Below, piece after piece: positions 1 through 9,700 of a stretch of 34,179 bases of DNA. The notes under the pieces are model-generated. The model saw only the letters and a list, made by a program, of their open reading frames with translations, was not told the DNA's origin and did not search any database. Where the stretch lies: the NCBI GenBank assembly GCA_964370965.1, contig CAYJLW010000044.1, forward strand, positions 1-34,179, read 5' to 3'. The position numbers and the translations under genes were made by a program. How positions within the stretch are numbered: the stretch's first letter is position 1; each line of letters starts with the position of its first letter. This DNA is from CAYJLW01 sp964370965 (GTDB taxonomy: Bacteria; Actinomycetota; Acidimicrobiia; UBA2766).

Positions 1-29
1 ACCCACAGCCCAACCACCCGAACTCAGAG

Positions 30-82
30 AGCCCGGAAACTCGGGCTAGCGACCGTCCGGGACGCGAGCCCGGGTGTCCCGG
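30..82. terminator. Two small hairpins downstream of the cupin gene
   Basis: AGCCCG (30-35) can pair with CGGGCT (42-47), and CCGGGAC (57-63) with GTCCCGG (76-82). They lie just beyond the cupin stop on the minus strand, where a terminator would be expected. Neither stem is followed by a T-tract, so this is weak evidence. The rest of 1-135 shows no gene. Confidence 0.25.
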
Positions 83-135
83 GGTTCGGTCTGGCCGCCG
101 GGACGGGTTCCCATTCCCGGGGCCTCGGTGGGGCG

Positions 136-510
136 TCAGATCATCTTGGCGTAGTTGCTGGCCCCGAACCAGTCCACGAGCACCACGGGCTCGTCGCCGA
201 CCACCCAGGCGTCGTGGCCGCCGGGCAACGAGGTCACGTCGCCCGGGCCGGCGACGAACTCGGTGCCGTCGTCCATGCGGATCGCGAGGCGGCCCTTCAC
301 GTGGTACTGGAAGTGGGGCGCCTCGCAGCTCTCGGTGCCGGCGAGGGGCTTGACGTCCTGGGACCAGCGCCAGCCGGGCTCGAGGACGAGCCGGCCGACG
401 TCGCTGTCACCGATGTGGAGGATCTCGGCGCGGCCGTTCGGGAACTCGCGTGTCTCGTCGGGGGCGCCGAAGTCCTTGTGCTCCGTGACCTGGGTCTTGG
501 TCTGCTGCAC
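136..510 (-). CDS. Small cupin-domain protein
   Basis: Predicted protein of 124 residues with a single double-stranded beta-helix cupin fold. The second half has the conserved cupin elements: a His-containing strand (APHFQYHVKG), the GTEFVAGPGDV turn and a later PGGHDAW segment. Small cupins often bind a metal and a small ligand; the ligand here is unknown. I chose GTG 510 because AGGAGG (514-519) sits just before it. The upstream ATG at 561 has no ribosome binding site and lies inside the predicted -10 box. The gene diverges from a TetR regulator and shares its operator, so it is probably repressed by that regulator. Family assignment is firm; function is not. Confidence 0.85.
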   Translation of the reverse strand: MQQTKTQVTEHKDFGAPDETREFPNGRAEILHIGDSDVGRLVLEPGWRWSQDVKPLAGTESCEAPHFQYHVKGRLAIRMDDGTEFVAGPGDVTSLPGGHDAWVVGDEPVVLVDWFGASNYAKMI

Positions 511-555
511 GATGCCTCCTGTGGCTGCCTTCGACAGTTGGACCGGTGCGCCCTG

Positions 556-584
556 TTGCATACTGACCTACTAGTAGGTAAGCT
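556..584 (+). promoter_or_regulatory. Predicted promoter of the TetR gene
   Basis: TTGCAT (556-561) and TAAGCT (579-584) are separated by 17 bp. The predicted start site falls at or next to ATG 592, so the mRNA may be leaderless. The promoter overlaps the divergent cupin promoter. Confidence 0.55.
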
Positions 585-589
585 GTCAA
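560..589 (-). promoter_or_regulatory. Predicted promoter of the cupin gene
   Basis: On the minus strand a perfect -35 TTGACA (589-584) is followed after 18 bp by CAGTAT (565-560). The spacer contains the whole palindrome 566-579. Transcription should start near 554, leaving a leader with AGGAGG before GTG 510. Confidence 0.6.
566..579. promoter_or_regulatory. Palindromic operator between cupin and TetR genes
   Basis: ACCTACTAGTAGGT is a perfect 14-bp palindrome. It lies in the spacer of both divergent promoters, so one bound repressor dimer would block both. TetR proteins commonly autoregulate from such a site; assigning this site to the adjacent TetR is inference. Confidence 0.65.
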
Positions 590-591
590 GG

Positions 592-1215
592 ATGGATCGG
601 GCGCGTGAGGATCTCCCGGTGACGGGCAAAGGGAAGCGCAACGAGGCCGGCACCGCCGCGCAGATCCTCGACGTCGCCGAGCGCCTGGTGCAGACACGGG
701 GGTACAACGGGTTCAGCTACGCCGACGTGGCGGCCGAGCTCTCGATGACGAAGGCCGGTCTCCACTACCACTTCCGGGGCAAGGCGGAGCTGGGGGAAGC
801 GCTCGTCACGCGCTACGCGCAGCGGTTCTCGGGGGCGCTCGCCGAGATCGACTCCCGCGCCGAGGACGCCGGGGAGAAGCTGCACGCCTACGTCGCCCTC
901 TACACCGCCGTGCTGCGGGAGCAGCGGATGTGTCTCTGCGGCATGCTGGCCGCGGACTACGAGACACTCCCGGATCCCATGCGCGACGCCGTCGTGGGGT
1001 TCTTCGACGCCAACGAGAAGTGGGTGGAGAAGGTCCTCACCTCGGGTCGTCGCAAGAAGACCCTCACCTTCAGCGGCTCGGCGAGGTCGGCGGCGCGCCT
1101 CGTCGTGAGCGGCCTCGAGGGGGCCATGCTCGTGGGGCGCCCCCACGGCGACGTCGCCCGCTTCCAGACCTCCGCCGACCTCCTCCTCGCCCGCTTCACG
1201 GCACCCGAGCGCTGA
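592..1215 (+). CDS. TetR/AcrR-family transcriptional regulator
   Basis: About 207 residues, the usual length for the family. The N-terminal DNA-binding domain spans residues ~20-65, with the helix-turn-helix in YADVAAELSMTKAGLHYHF. This is followed by the typical KAELGEAL start of the ligand-binding helices. The C-terminal domain contains RMCLCGMLAADYETLP, a segment often seen in TetR proteins of the YcdC/NemR-like type. ATG 592 fits a leaderless mRNA from the promoter just upstream. GTG 619, with GAGG at 607-610, is an alternative start that gives a protein nine residues shorter. It probably represses itself and the divergent cupin gene through the shared palindrome. The inducer is unknown. 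Confidence 0.9.
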   Translation: MDRAREDLPVTGKGKRNEAGTAAQILDVAERLVQTRGYNGFSYADVAAELSMTKAGLHYHFRGKAELGEALVTRYAQRFSGALAEIDSRAEDAGEKLHAYVALYTAVLREQRMCLCGMLAADYETLPDPMRDAVVGFFDANEKWVEKVLTSGRRKKTLTFSGSARSAARLVVSGLEGAMLVGRPHGDVARFQTSADLLLARFTAPER

Positions 1216-1274
1216 CGGCAGCCCCCTGGCGCGCCGCCCGTGTGCGATGCGGAAGGGCGAGCCTGGTTCTTGCG

Positions 1275-1291
1275 GTCGCGTCATCCGCGAC
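1275..1291. terminator. Small hairpin at the convergent gene ends
   Basis: GTCGCG (1275-1280) pairs with CGCGAC (1286-1291) across the stop codon of the first XRE gene, in the 65-bp gap between converging genes. There is no T-tract on either side, so this is only a possible bidirectional terminator. Confidence 0.2.
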
Positions 1292-2258
1292 TGTGTTGGG
1301 CCAGGTCGTCCCAAAGGTCCCAGAGCTCGCGGCTGGCGGGGGAGAACCGTTCCAGAATCATGCGCTGGTCGCGGAATGGGACCGTGTCGGTGGCGAGGAT
1401 CGGCCCGTGGGGGGTCTCGAGAGTGAACGAGGTCCCCAGGGGAATCCGCGCGGTGTCGTCGGGCGTGGTGGCCAAGCCCACGGCACGCCCGTAGGTCGGG
1501 AAGGCGGACAGGCGGCGGTCGACGGGCGCGTACCAGGGGGAGGACCAGAACCCCGGCCAGATGACGCACATGAAGCGGAGGTGTCGGGCCATCTGCTCCA
1601 CGGCGGAAGGGGGGAGATCGCCGTCCTCGCCGGCGCCGAAGACGACATTGACCCCGAGGGCGGCGTCGACCACGGCCTCGAACACGTGGAAGGGGCCGAG
1701 AGGGCCGGGGGAGGCCGGGGCGAAGTCCTCGGCCATGATGTGGAAGACCTCCGGGACCTCCTGGCGCGAGCCGTCCCGCGTGTCGTCCCCCCCGGCCACG
1801 AACCCCGTTGCCGAAGTCCAGCCGTGCAGGAGGGCGGTCACCCGTCGGGCCTCGTGGCCCCCCAGCCGCTCCGCGAGCCGGGCCAAGGGATCGCTCACCC
1901 ACAGGACGAAGCCCCGCATGTCCAAGACCAGGCTCGGCGTCCCGTCCTTGGGGGCCTCGGGGAAGCAGGTGGCGATGAAGTCCGCCACCTCCTGAGGCGT
2001 GGGGGCTATCCCGGCGGCGGCGTAGAGGTGGTTGCGCAACACCGTGGGGTCGCCGAGCTCGAAGCGGGGGTCCGTGAGCCCGCGTCCGAGAGCGTCCAGC
2101 TCGTCCCGGGTCGGGGCCCGTCCCTCTCGGAGGCGCTGGAGGTACGACTGCAGCGTCCCCGGCCGCCACCCCATGCGTGCGGCGATCTCCCCCAGGCTCA
2201 GGTCGGAGCGGCGCCGGAACACCTCGACGATCTCCGACACCGACAGGGGTGTCAGCAT
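1281..2258 (-). CDS. XRE-type regulator with MmyB-like C-terminal domain (paralog 1)
   Basis: 325 residues. Residues ~8-60 form a helix-turn-helix (LGEIAARMGWRPGTLQSYL). Next is RNHLYAAAGIAPTPQEV, then SLVLDMRGFVLWVSDPLARL. This layout resembles the MmyB/MLTR-like ligand-binding domain of actinobacterial XRE regulators, where an LLLAAG..P segment precedes a PALVLDRR.dVLAAN segment. The remote match is my reading and was not tested. The start at 2258 has a strong GGGAGG ribosome site 5-10 nt upstream. It is a tandem paralog of the next gene: both share ARMGW.pGTL.SYL, VRNHLYAAAGI.PTP.EV and PVDRRLS. They are probably co-transcribed, with an 86-bp gap. Target and ligand unknown. Confidence 0.8.
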   Translation of the reverse strand: MLTPLSVSEIVEVFRRRSDLSLGEIAARMGWRPGTLQSYLQRLREGRAPTRDELDALGRGLTDPRFELGDPTVLRNHLYAAAGIAPTPQEVADFIATCFPEAPKDGTPSLVLDMRGFVLWVSDPLARLAERLGGHEARRVTALLHGWTSATGFVAGGDDTRDGSRQEVPEVFHIMAEDFAPASPGPLGPFHVFEAVVDAALGVNVVFGAGEDGDLPPSAVEQMARHLRFMCVIWPGFWSSPWYAPVDRRLSAFPTYGRAVGLATTPDDTARIPLGTSFTLETPHGPILATDTVPFRDQRMILERFSPASRELWDLWDDLAQHSRG

Positions 2259-2344
2259 CGCTTCCTCCCGTTGTGGCGCCGCCCGTGGCCGCAAGGCTAC
2301 CCGGCGGGTTCCGGCGGGGCCACCGTGGTGGTGTCGGCGTTGCA

Positions 2345-3331
2345 CTACGGTCGCAACGTCCGCCAGAGCTCGACGAGCTTGGGGCCGGCGGGCAGGAGTC
2401 GCTCCAAGGACATCCTGGGGTCCCGCGTGGCGACGGCGTCGGCCGCGAACACGGTTCCCAGCCTGGTCTCGAAGAAGTCCGTGCCGTCCGTGAGGGAATG
2501 GTCCCACAGGGACTCGTCGACGACGTGGGCCGCCATGCGAAGCGCTTCCCGGTACCCCTCGAGGTGGGAGAGCCGGCGGTCGACGGGCCCGTACCACTTC
2601 GCCCGCCGGAACCCCGGGCGGGTCGCCTCCATCAGCCCCAGGATCTTGGCCAGGAGGTCCAGGGCCGCCGGGGGGAGAGCGCCGCGTTCGTCCGGTTCCG
2701 CCCCGAACACGACGTTCAGGCCCAGACGGGGGTCGGCCACCACCTCCACGAGGTGAACCGGGCGGCGGAGGAGCTCCTGGCAGCGTCCTGCGACCATGTC
2801 CGGAGCGAGCCTGAAGGTGGGCGGGACCCCGGCAACGACCTTGGGCACGGCCGCCAGTTCCAGCGGCCGACCCCGGGGCTGGGCAAGCACCCAGGCGTGC
2901 GCCATGAGCGTCACCTCCTCCGCCGGTGGTCCTCCGAGCCTTTCGACCAGAACCGCGTGCGGCTCGTTCAGCCAGCGCACGAACCCCCGGAAGTCGTCGA
3001 GGCGGCACGGGTTCATCTCCTCCGGGGCGCTCGGGAAGTGGGTGTCCAGGAACTCGGACACCTCCTCGGGTGTGGGTTCGATTCCCGCGGCGGCGTACAG
3101 GTGGTTCCTCACGACGCTCACCTCACCGAGGCCGAAGCGGTGGTCCGAGAGCCCCTTGGCGAGGAGGTCGAGCTCGTGGCGCCGAGGTTCGCGCCCCGCG
3201 TGCATGCGGTGGAGGTACGAGGCGAGCGTCCCCACGGGCCAGCCCATGCGCGCGGCGAGTTCCTTGTTCGAGATCCCCGCCCGCTTGCGGAGCAGGTCGA
3301 CGGTCTCCTCGACGGAGCCACGGAGAAGCAT
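2345..3331 (-). CDS. XRE-type regulator with MmyB-like C-terminal domain (paralog 2)
   Basis: 328 residues, with the same architecture as its downstream paralog. The helix-turn-helix is at ~15-55 (NKELAARMGWPVGTLASYLHRM), followed by VVRNHLYAAAGIEPTPEEV and a longer C-terminal domain with FRGFVRWLNEPHAVLVERLGG and PVDRRLSHLEGY. GAGGAG six bases before ATG 3331 supports the start. A CATAAT -10-like box at 3372-3367 and two TTGCAA boxes further upstream (3410-3427) may be its promoter and operator. It diverges from the giant secreted-protein gene, so it or its paralog could control that gene; this is inferred from position only. Confidence 0.82.
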   Translation of the reverse strand: MLLRGSVEETVDLLRKRAGISNKELAARMGWPVGTLASYLHRMHAGREPRRHELDLLAKGLSDHRFGLGEVSVVRNHLYAAAGIEPTPEEVSEFLDTHFPSAPEEMNPCRLDDFRGFVRWLNEPHAVLVERLGGPPAEEVTLMAHAWVLAQPRGRPLELAAVPKVVAGVPPTFRLAPDMVAGRCQELLRRPVHLVEVVADPRLGLNVVFGAEPDERGALPPAALDLLAKILGLMEATRPGFRRAKWYGPVDRRLSHLEGYREALRMAAHVVDESLWDHSLTDGTDFFETRLGTVFAADAVATRDPRMSLERLLPAGPKLVELWRTLRP

Positions 3332-3717
3332 GGCGGTCTCCTCGGGCCTGTGCGGCGCCCGGGCGAATTATGACCTCTTCGCCGGCCGCGCACGTCGAGA
3401 GGTCCCAACTTGCAAAGTGAGTTGCAACGTGGGCGGAAGTGGGTGCAAACCCTGGAAGGTCGGGTGGCAACCGCGCAAGATCGAACCCTGCAGGACATGG
3501 CGACGGCGGCCCGGCGGCGCCCGCAGGGAGTGCGGGTGCGGCGCCGGAGGCGGCCGGGGTCGCAGGGAGGCTGGAGCATGAATGGGTGTCGGTCCCGCCG
3601 GGAGTCGCACGGCACGTCACTTGGAGCGCCCGGGGCAGCACCGATCCTGGCCGGAACGTGCACGGCACGCGCTGGGCGGCCGGTGTCGTCTGCCGGGTGG
3701 GCACGGGAGAGAGCCTC
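3332..3717. other. 386-bp divergent intergenic region
   Basis: This region separates the second XRE gene (minus) from the giant gene (plus). It holds the CATAAT box (3372-3367, minus strand) and the TTGCAA pair (3410-3415, 3422-3427). The giant frame stays open back to GTG 3439, but no ribosome site or protein-like composition supports translation before 3718. I found no convincing plus-strand promoter. Confidence 0.5.
3410..3427. promoter_or_regulatory. Paired TTGCAA boxes, candidate regulator site
   Basis: TTGCAA occurs at 3410-3415 and again at 3422-3427, 12 bp start to start. Each box is itself palindromic, so two proteins could sit about one helical turn apart. The boxes lie upstream of the second XRE gene's -10-like box and upstream of the giant gene. 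Regulator assignment is inference. Confidence 0.35.
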
Positions 3718-6700
3718 GTGGGCGGCGTACACGGTCGTACCTTGGGGGCCGGAGTGGGCCTAGGCGGGCGATTCGCCGGGCGCTCGGTCGTCGTCTGCCG
3801 AGCGTCGGTCGCCGGAGCCGGTGTCGCCGTCCTGCTCTCGCTGTCCCTCGGCGTCGAGGCCGCGGCGTCCCCCCCGAGGTCGGCTTCCGCTCGTGTCGGC
3901 CGGCGGGTCCCGTCGGTGGGTGGGATTGCTTCGGCCGCGACGACCTCGACGACGTCGGCGCCCCAGGACTCCTCGTCCGCATGCGGCGCCGCCCTCGGCC
4001 TCACGTACCACGTGAGCCCCCGACCGGAGTTGATGGCCGCCAGTCCGGGGTCGGTGGGGGAACCGGCCGTGAGCGGCGACGGGCGCCGGGTCGCGTTCAC
4101 GACGACGGAGGGTGTGGGCCACTGGGCGTGGACGGACACCAACGGCCGGGAGGACGTCTACCTGCGCGAGTACGTCCCCGACCCGAACGACCCCACGGGG
4201 CGCATGATCCTGAACGAGGAGTACGTCGACCGCCTCAGCGTGACGTTGCAGGGCGGGCAGTCCAACGGCAAGAGCTTCGACCCGGCGATCAGCGGCGACG
4301 GCCACTGGGCGGTGTTCGTATCGGCGGGCCAGGACCTCGTCACGGGTGAGAACACCGGGGACCAGTTCGACGTGTACATCTACGACCTGGAGGCGCCTGA
4401 CTACGGCGCGCACCTGCGCCGGGTGAGCTCGACCCCGGCCGGGACGCGGGGCAACGCCGGCAGTTGGGCCCCGTCGGTCAGCGCCGACGGCCGCTGGGTG
4501 GCGTTCGTGTCCGATGCCACCGATCTCGTGGCCGGGGTGACGGACACGCCCGGGACGAGCGACGTCTTCCTCTGGGACAGGCAGTCGGGTGGCGTGCAGC
4601 TCGTGAGCAGCAGCGGCGGGGACGGGGCGCGGGCGGCAAACGGATGGAGCGGCGACCCGAGCGTCGCCGTCGTCGGCGGCCGGCCGCTCGTCGCCTTCCC
4701 GTCCGACGCCTCCGATCTCGTGGTGGGGGACACGAACGGCGAAGGAGACGTCTTCGTGTGGGACGGCACCGCCCCCCCGGGCTCGCGCATCTCGCGGGCC
4801 TCCGTCGACGAGGCTGGTGGCCAGGTCCCGGCGTGGAGCGGGGAGGTCGCCATTGCCACGACCGGGCGGGTGGCGTTCTCCTCGGCCGGGCGGCTGGACT
4901 CCGACGACGTCGACGACCTCATCGACGTCTACGTGGCCGACCCGTCGGGGGCGACCTGGCGTCCGACGCGGGTGAGTGCCCCGCCGGCCGACGAGCGTTC
5001 CGACGCCGAGAGCTCCGAGCCGGTCATCAGTGGCGACGGCTCCACCGTGGCCTTCTGGTCGGGAGCGACCAACCTCGCCCTGATGGGACCGGCAGCGTCG
5101 GTCGTCGACGACAGCCCGGGCGCCGACGTGTACGTCGCCGGGCTCGGCGGTCAGGGCGGAGGGCCTCCCCTCGTCACCACCCGGGAGATGGCCTCCCTTT
5201 CCGATGCCGCCCTGTCGTCGGGGGGCCAGGACTACCCGGCGTCGACGGACAGCGGGGAGCCGGCCGTGAGCGCCGACGGCCGCTACGTCGCCTTTACCAC
5301 TTCGGCACCGGAGATGAGGGGCGAGACGGGCGGCGACACGGACGTGTTCCTGCGCGACCGCCAACCCCCGGCGCCCCGGGAGCCGGAGGAGACCGTCGAG
5401 GCCGTGTCTCTGGGCACGACCGGGCGCTACCGGCGCAAGCGGAACGAGAGCTGGGGGTACCCGGAGGCGCCGCTCGACGCGAGCATGAGCGGGGACGGGG
5501 GTCTCGTCGCCTTCACGAGCCCCGACACGGACCTCGTGCCCGGCGACGGGGACTCGGTTGCGGGGGACGACGTGTTCCTGCGCGACACGGCGGCGGGGGA
5601 GACCTCGATGCTGAGCCTCCGCTCCGACGGCACGCCCACGGGGCGCCCGGGAGCGTCCACCGGCCATCCGCGCATCGGGCCGTCGGGTGACGCCGACACC
5701 GCGACCTTCTGGTCGAACGTCCAGGACGAGGTCCCTCCTTGGGAGGGCGACTACCGAATGTATCCGCCTCCGTACGCCCGGGACCTCGCGACCGCGACGA
5801 CTCGGGCGCTGGGCGTGGAGATGCACGTCGACGGGGACCCGGGCTGGTCTGTCCGAGGCGCGTACTGGATCAGGGCCGAGGGGACCCTTGTCACGCACTC
5901 CGACGACGGTCGCCTGGGTCTCTATGTGACAGACGCCACCTTCTTCGGGCAGGAATCCGAGTTGCCCGACGCCTCCGATCCCGCGGTCCGGGAGTTGTAT
6001 TGGAACAGCCAGATTGAATGGCACCAGGGCTGGAACGGGGAGCAGCTCAGGCTCTTCGTCGTTGACATGGCCACGGGCGACGGGGTGGAGGTCGACGTCG
6101 CGGCGGCGCTGGGCGTCGCCGACGCGCGGACGGCCACGGGCCTGCTCCCGGTCAGGGAGCTGATCGCCTCGCCCTTGGGTTGGACTCGTACCGGCGTCCC
6201 GGACCTGGTGGCGGACTTCAGTCCGGACGGCGGGACGCTGGCCCTCGCCCTCGGCGGCTTCGACGGCGGCGAGCCCCCGCAGGGAGCCGAGGCGCCCCCT
6301 GCCCGCTTTGTCGTCTGGTCCGGGGGTCAGACACGTCTCGTGGCCGCACAAGGGGACGCGGTCTTCGGGGGCGGCCCTCCCGCGGACCAGCCGTCCCCGC
6401 CGGTGTCCGTCGGCTACCCGAAGGTGAGCAACACCGGCGACGTGGCTTTCGTCGGCTCCCCGGGCCCACAGCCCGCCAACCTTGGTGCGGAGGACTGGGG
6501 GCGCGCCTACCTGGCCCCCGCGTCGCCCGAGCCTGGCCGGCCGGTCCTCCTCCTCGACGGGGAGGTCCACGAGGAGGACCCGGACGGGCGGGTGGGGCAG
6601 ATCGCCTCCCATGAGATCAGCGACACGGGTCGCTACGTCGTCTTCACCTACTCCTCTCCCTACGGCTACCAGGACGTGGAGCGCTTCGACGCTGAGGACC

Positions 6701-9700
6701 CCCACTGGACCGACGGCGACGGCTTCGATCATGTGAAGCTGGCGGCCCCTGTGCCCGGGCACGCGCGCGACGTGTCCGACACCGGCCAGGTGCTGTTCAC
6801 GAGCACGGCCAACTGGCTGCCCACTCGCAACATCTCGCGTGGGGCGGGCGATCCGTACGCGAGCACCTGGCAGCTCTACAAGAGCCACGCCGGGGGCAAC
6901 TGCCTTCCCGTCCCCAGGGTGACCGCCACGATGAACAGCGCGGGCACCGAGGTCACCTTCCACGCGGCCGCGTCAAGGGATCCGGACGGGACATTGCGGA
7001 GCTACCGCTGGTACGTGAGTCTGGCAGACGGTTCGGTCCAGAGCGACGAGCCCACGGTGACGGTTCCTGTCGTCCGCTTCCCGACGGCGCCCTACGACGA
7101 CGGCCTTGTGGTGATGAGCGCCCAGCTCGAGGTCGAGGACGACACCTACGCCTGGGGCTCGACGGACCGCCACCTCACGGTCGGCCGCTCCGTCTACTCC
7201 GTGCTCGCCGGGGGTGTGGCGGCGCTGCCCCGGCGCACCGGGGGCAACCAGGGCCGGCCGGGGTGGCTGGGCGGGTCGCTGAACCGTCTCCGTGACGCCT
7301 TCCTGGGGACGGGGTGGTGGTCGCCGGGGGTGCGGGTCGCCCACGAGCACGCGGGGACGCTGGACGGGTCGCGCCAGGGTCGGCTGCACGCGGCCGTCAC
7401 CGACGGGGTGGGGGAGGCGGCCTACGAGTTCGCGTCGCGGACGCGCCATTGGCGGGTGCTGCAGCGGGAGTTCGCGGAGTCGTCCTTCGAGGCAGCCGCG
7501 GACGGCGGCCAGGGCGGCCGGGTGGTCCTGGGGGGCGACTGCGAGGTGGCGTCGGTGCCGCTGGGCGCGCCGCTCGCCGTGGTGCCGATGCTGGACCGGC
7601 GCCGGGGCCGCTGTGAGTGGACCTTCGACGAGCAGGGGGGGGAGCGTCGGTTCGGCCTGGTGGTCCGCAGGCCCTCGGACGGGTCCCCGCTGGTGGACGT
7701 CCCCCTCACCGGCCTGGCGGCCACGGGGGAGACGGCGGCGCGGGAGGCCGACCTGCGGGTCATCCGCCACGAACGCACCTGGGGCGACCTCGGGGACCGG
7801 GTCGTCAACGCCACCTGGGACGGCGTCGTCGGCCCCCTGCGGGACTGGCTGGGGGAGAGGATCACGGACCTGGCGGCGAAGCGGGACCAGCTCACGGCGG
7901 ACAGGCAGCAGCATGTGGACGCGAACAAGGCCTGGCGGTTGGACTGGCTGGCCAGGTTCCAGGGTTGGCAGGCGGCGGCGGGGACCGGGCTCCCTGATGC
8001 CGTGCGCCAGTGGCTCCAGGAGTCCGTGAACTCCGCACTGACTGACGCGGCGAGCTACCTCGGGACGGAGGTGACGCCGTGGCTTCAGGCCCTGCCGGCC
8101 TACGTGGGGACGGTGGCCCAGGAGGGAGTCGCCTTCTGGACCGACTGGCTGCCGTTCGGGATCGGCGACTGGATGGCGTCCAGCGCCGGGGAGCTGGTGC
8201 AGTGGCTTGTCGGCCTGTTCGCGGACAACATCGCGCAGCCGGTCGTGGCGATCGCGCAGAACTGGCTGTACTCGTACCACGACTACTTCGCGGCGATGCC
8301 GTCGGGTCTCCGGCTCCCGCAGATGGCGGAGTACCTGGTGCAGCCGCTGTACGGGATCAGGGACCCGCAGACAGGCCAGCTCCTCACGCCGGGGCTGGAC
8401 ACGATCCGGGACGGCTGGCAGCAGATCGAGGACACGCTGATCGGCCTCGTGTCGATGCTGCCGGATTGGGTGAACGTGGGGGTGGACAAGCACTGTGACG
8501 TCATGCCCGGATCGATGCCGTGCGCGGGGAACGACCAGGGGTTGCGGGACTGGCTGGTCTGGCTGATCGACGTGCTGGGCGACGCCGTGCAGACGGCCGT
8601 CAACGGCCTGGAGGTCTACGTCGTCGAGCTGCTGATGTTCAAGCTTGGCTTCACGCAGAGGTCCTTCGAGGCGTACCGGCTCTACCTGGAGGCCCGTCAC
8701 GCGGTCGAGATGGCCTGGCTGGCGAGCCTGCGCTTCCCCCACGTGCATGTCGCCCGCAACGTCACGCTCCCGGCGTTGCAGCTCACCCGGCGGGGCGCCG
8801 CCCAGCTGTTCCGGGACGAGGTCATGCTGGGCGTGAGCACGCGCAGGAGCGAGATGGCGGCGTACGCGAACGGGGTCGCCGAGAGCCTGGCCCAGCGCTT
8901 CGAGGAACGGGTCGGGGGGTGGGCGGCTTCCCTCGAGGCCGGCGTCTTCACCCAGGAGATCGAGGCGGTGCGCGCCGAGGTCCTGGGGTGGCTGACGGAG
9001 GGCGAGACGGCTGTCGACGGGGTCCTGACGGGGGCCTACCAGAGCGTCGCGGGACTCCTGGGTGGGGTGCGCCTCGACGTCACGAACTTCCTGGAGGACG
9101 CGGTGGACGCCGTGGACGCTGCCGGTGTGCAGGCGGTCGGAGTCTTCGCCGACGCCGTCGCGCAGGGGGTGGCGGCGGCGGAGCCGGAGGCCGGGGCGGC
9201 CGTCGACGCCGCCGACGCCGCCCTCGTGGGGGTGCAAGGGGAGGTCGAGGCCGCCGCCGAAGAGTTGCGGGACCAGCTCCTGGCGGCGCTGGCGAGCCCT
9301 GAGCTGAACGACGGGATCCGGGCGGTGCTGGAGCCGGTGGAGCTGGGGCTCGACGCCACTCACGACGCCCTCGTGGACCTCCGCGACGAGGTCGCGGCGG
9401 CCAGGGTCGAGATCTTGGAGGAGCTGGGAGCCGTCAGGGCCGAGCTGGTGTCGTTGCGGAACTCGTCCCAGGGTTGGGTGTGGCTGGGCTGGCAGCTCGT
9501 GATCTCGCTCTACGACCGTGTCGTGGAGGGCGTCTGGCACGTCACCTTGGACCTGAAGAACGCCACGATGGGCTTGGTGAACGGCTTCAACCAGTTCCGC
9601 CGGGACCACCTCGGGGGGCCGAACTGGCAGTACGGGGGCGACAACGGTCTCTTCGGCGTCGTGACGGACGGCCTCGAAGCGGCCGTCCAGGTGGGGGTGG

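Noticed and set aside
930..2756. A 608-codon plus-strand frame across the two XRE genes
   Set aside because: Its sequence is Arg/Pro/Gly-rich without motifs, while the minus strand encodes two clear paralogs with good ribosome sites.
3439..3717. N-terminal extension of the giant protein from GTG 3439
   Set aside because: The frame is open but has no ribosome site, and the extension would bury the signal peptide more than 100 residues into the chain.
3760..6963. A 1067-codon open frame on the minus strand
   Set aside because: Same reasons; it mirrors the propeller-repeat part of the giant gene and has no recognisable protein features.
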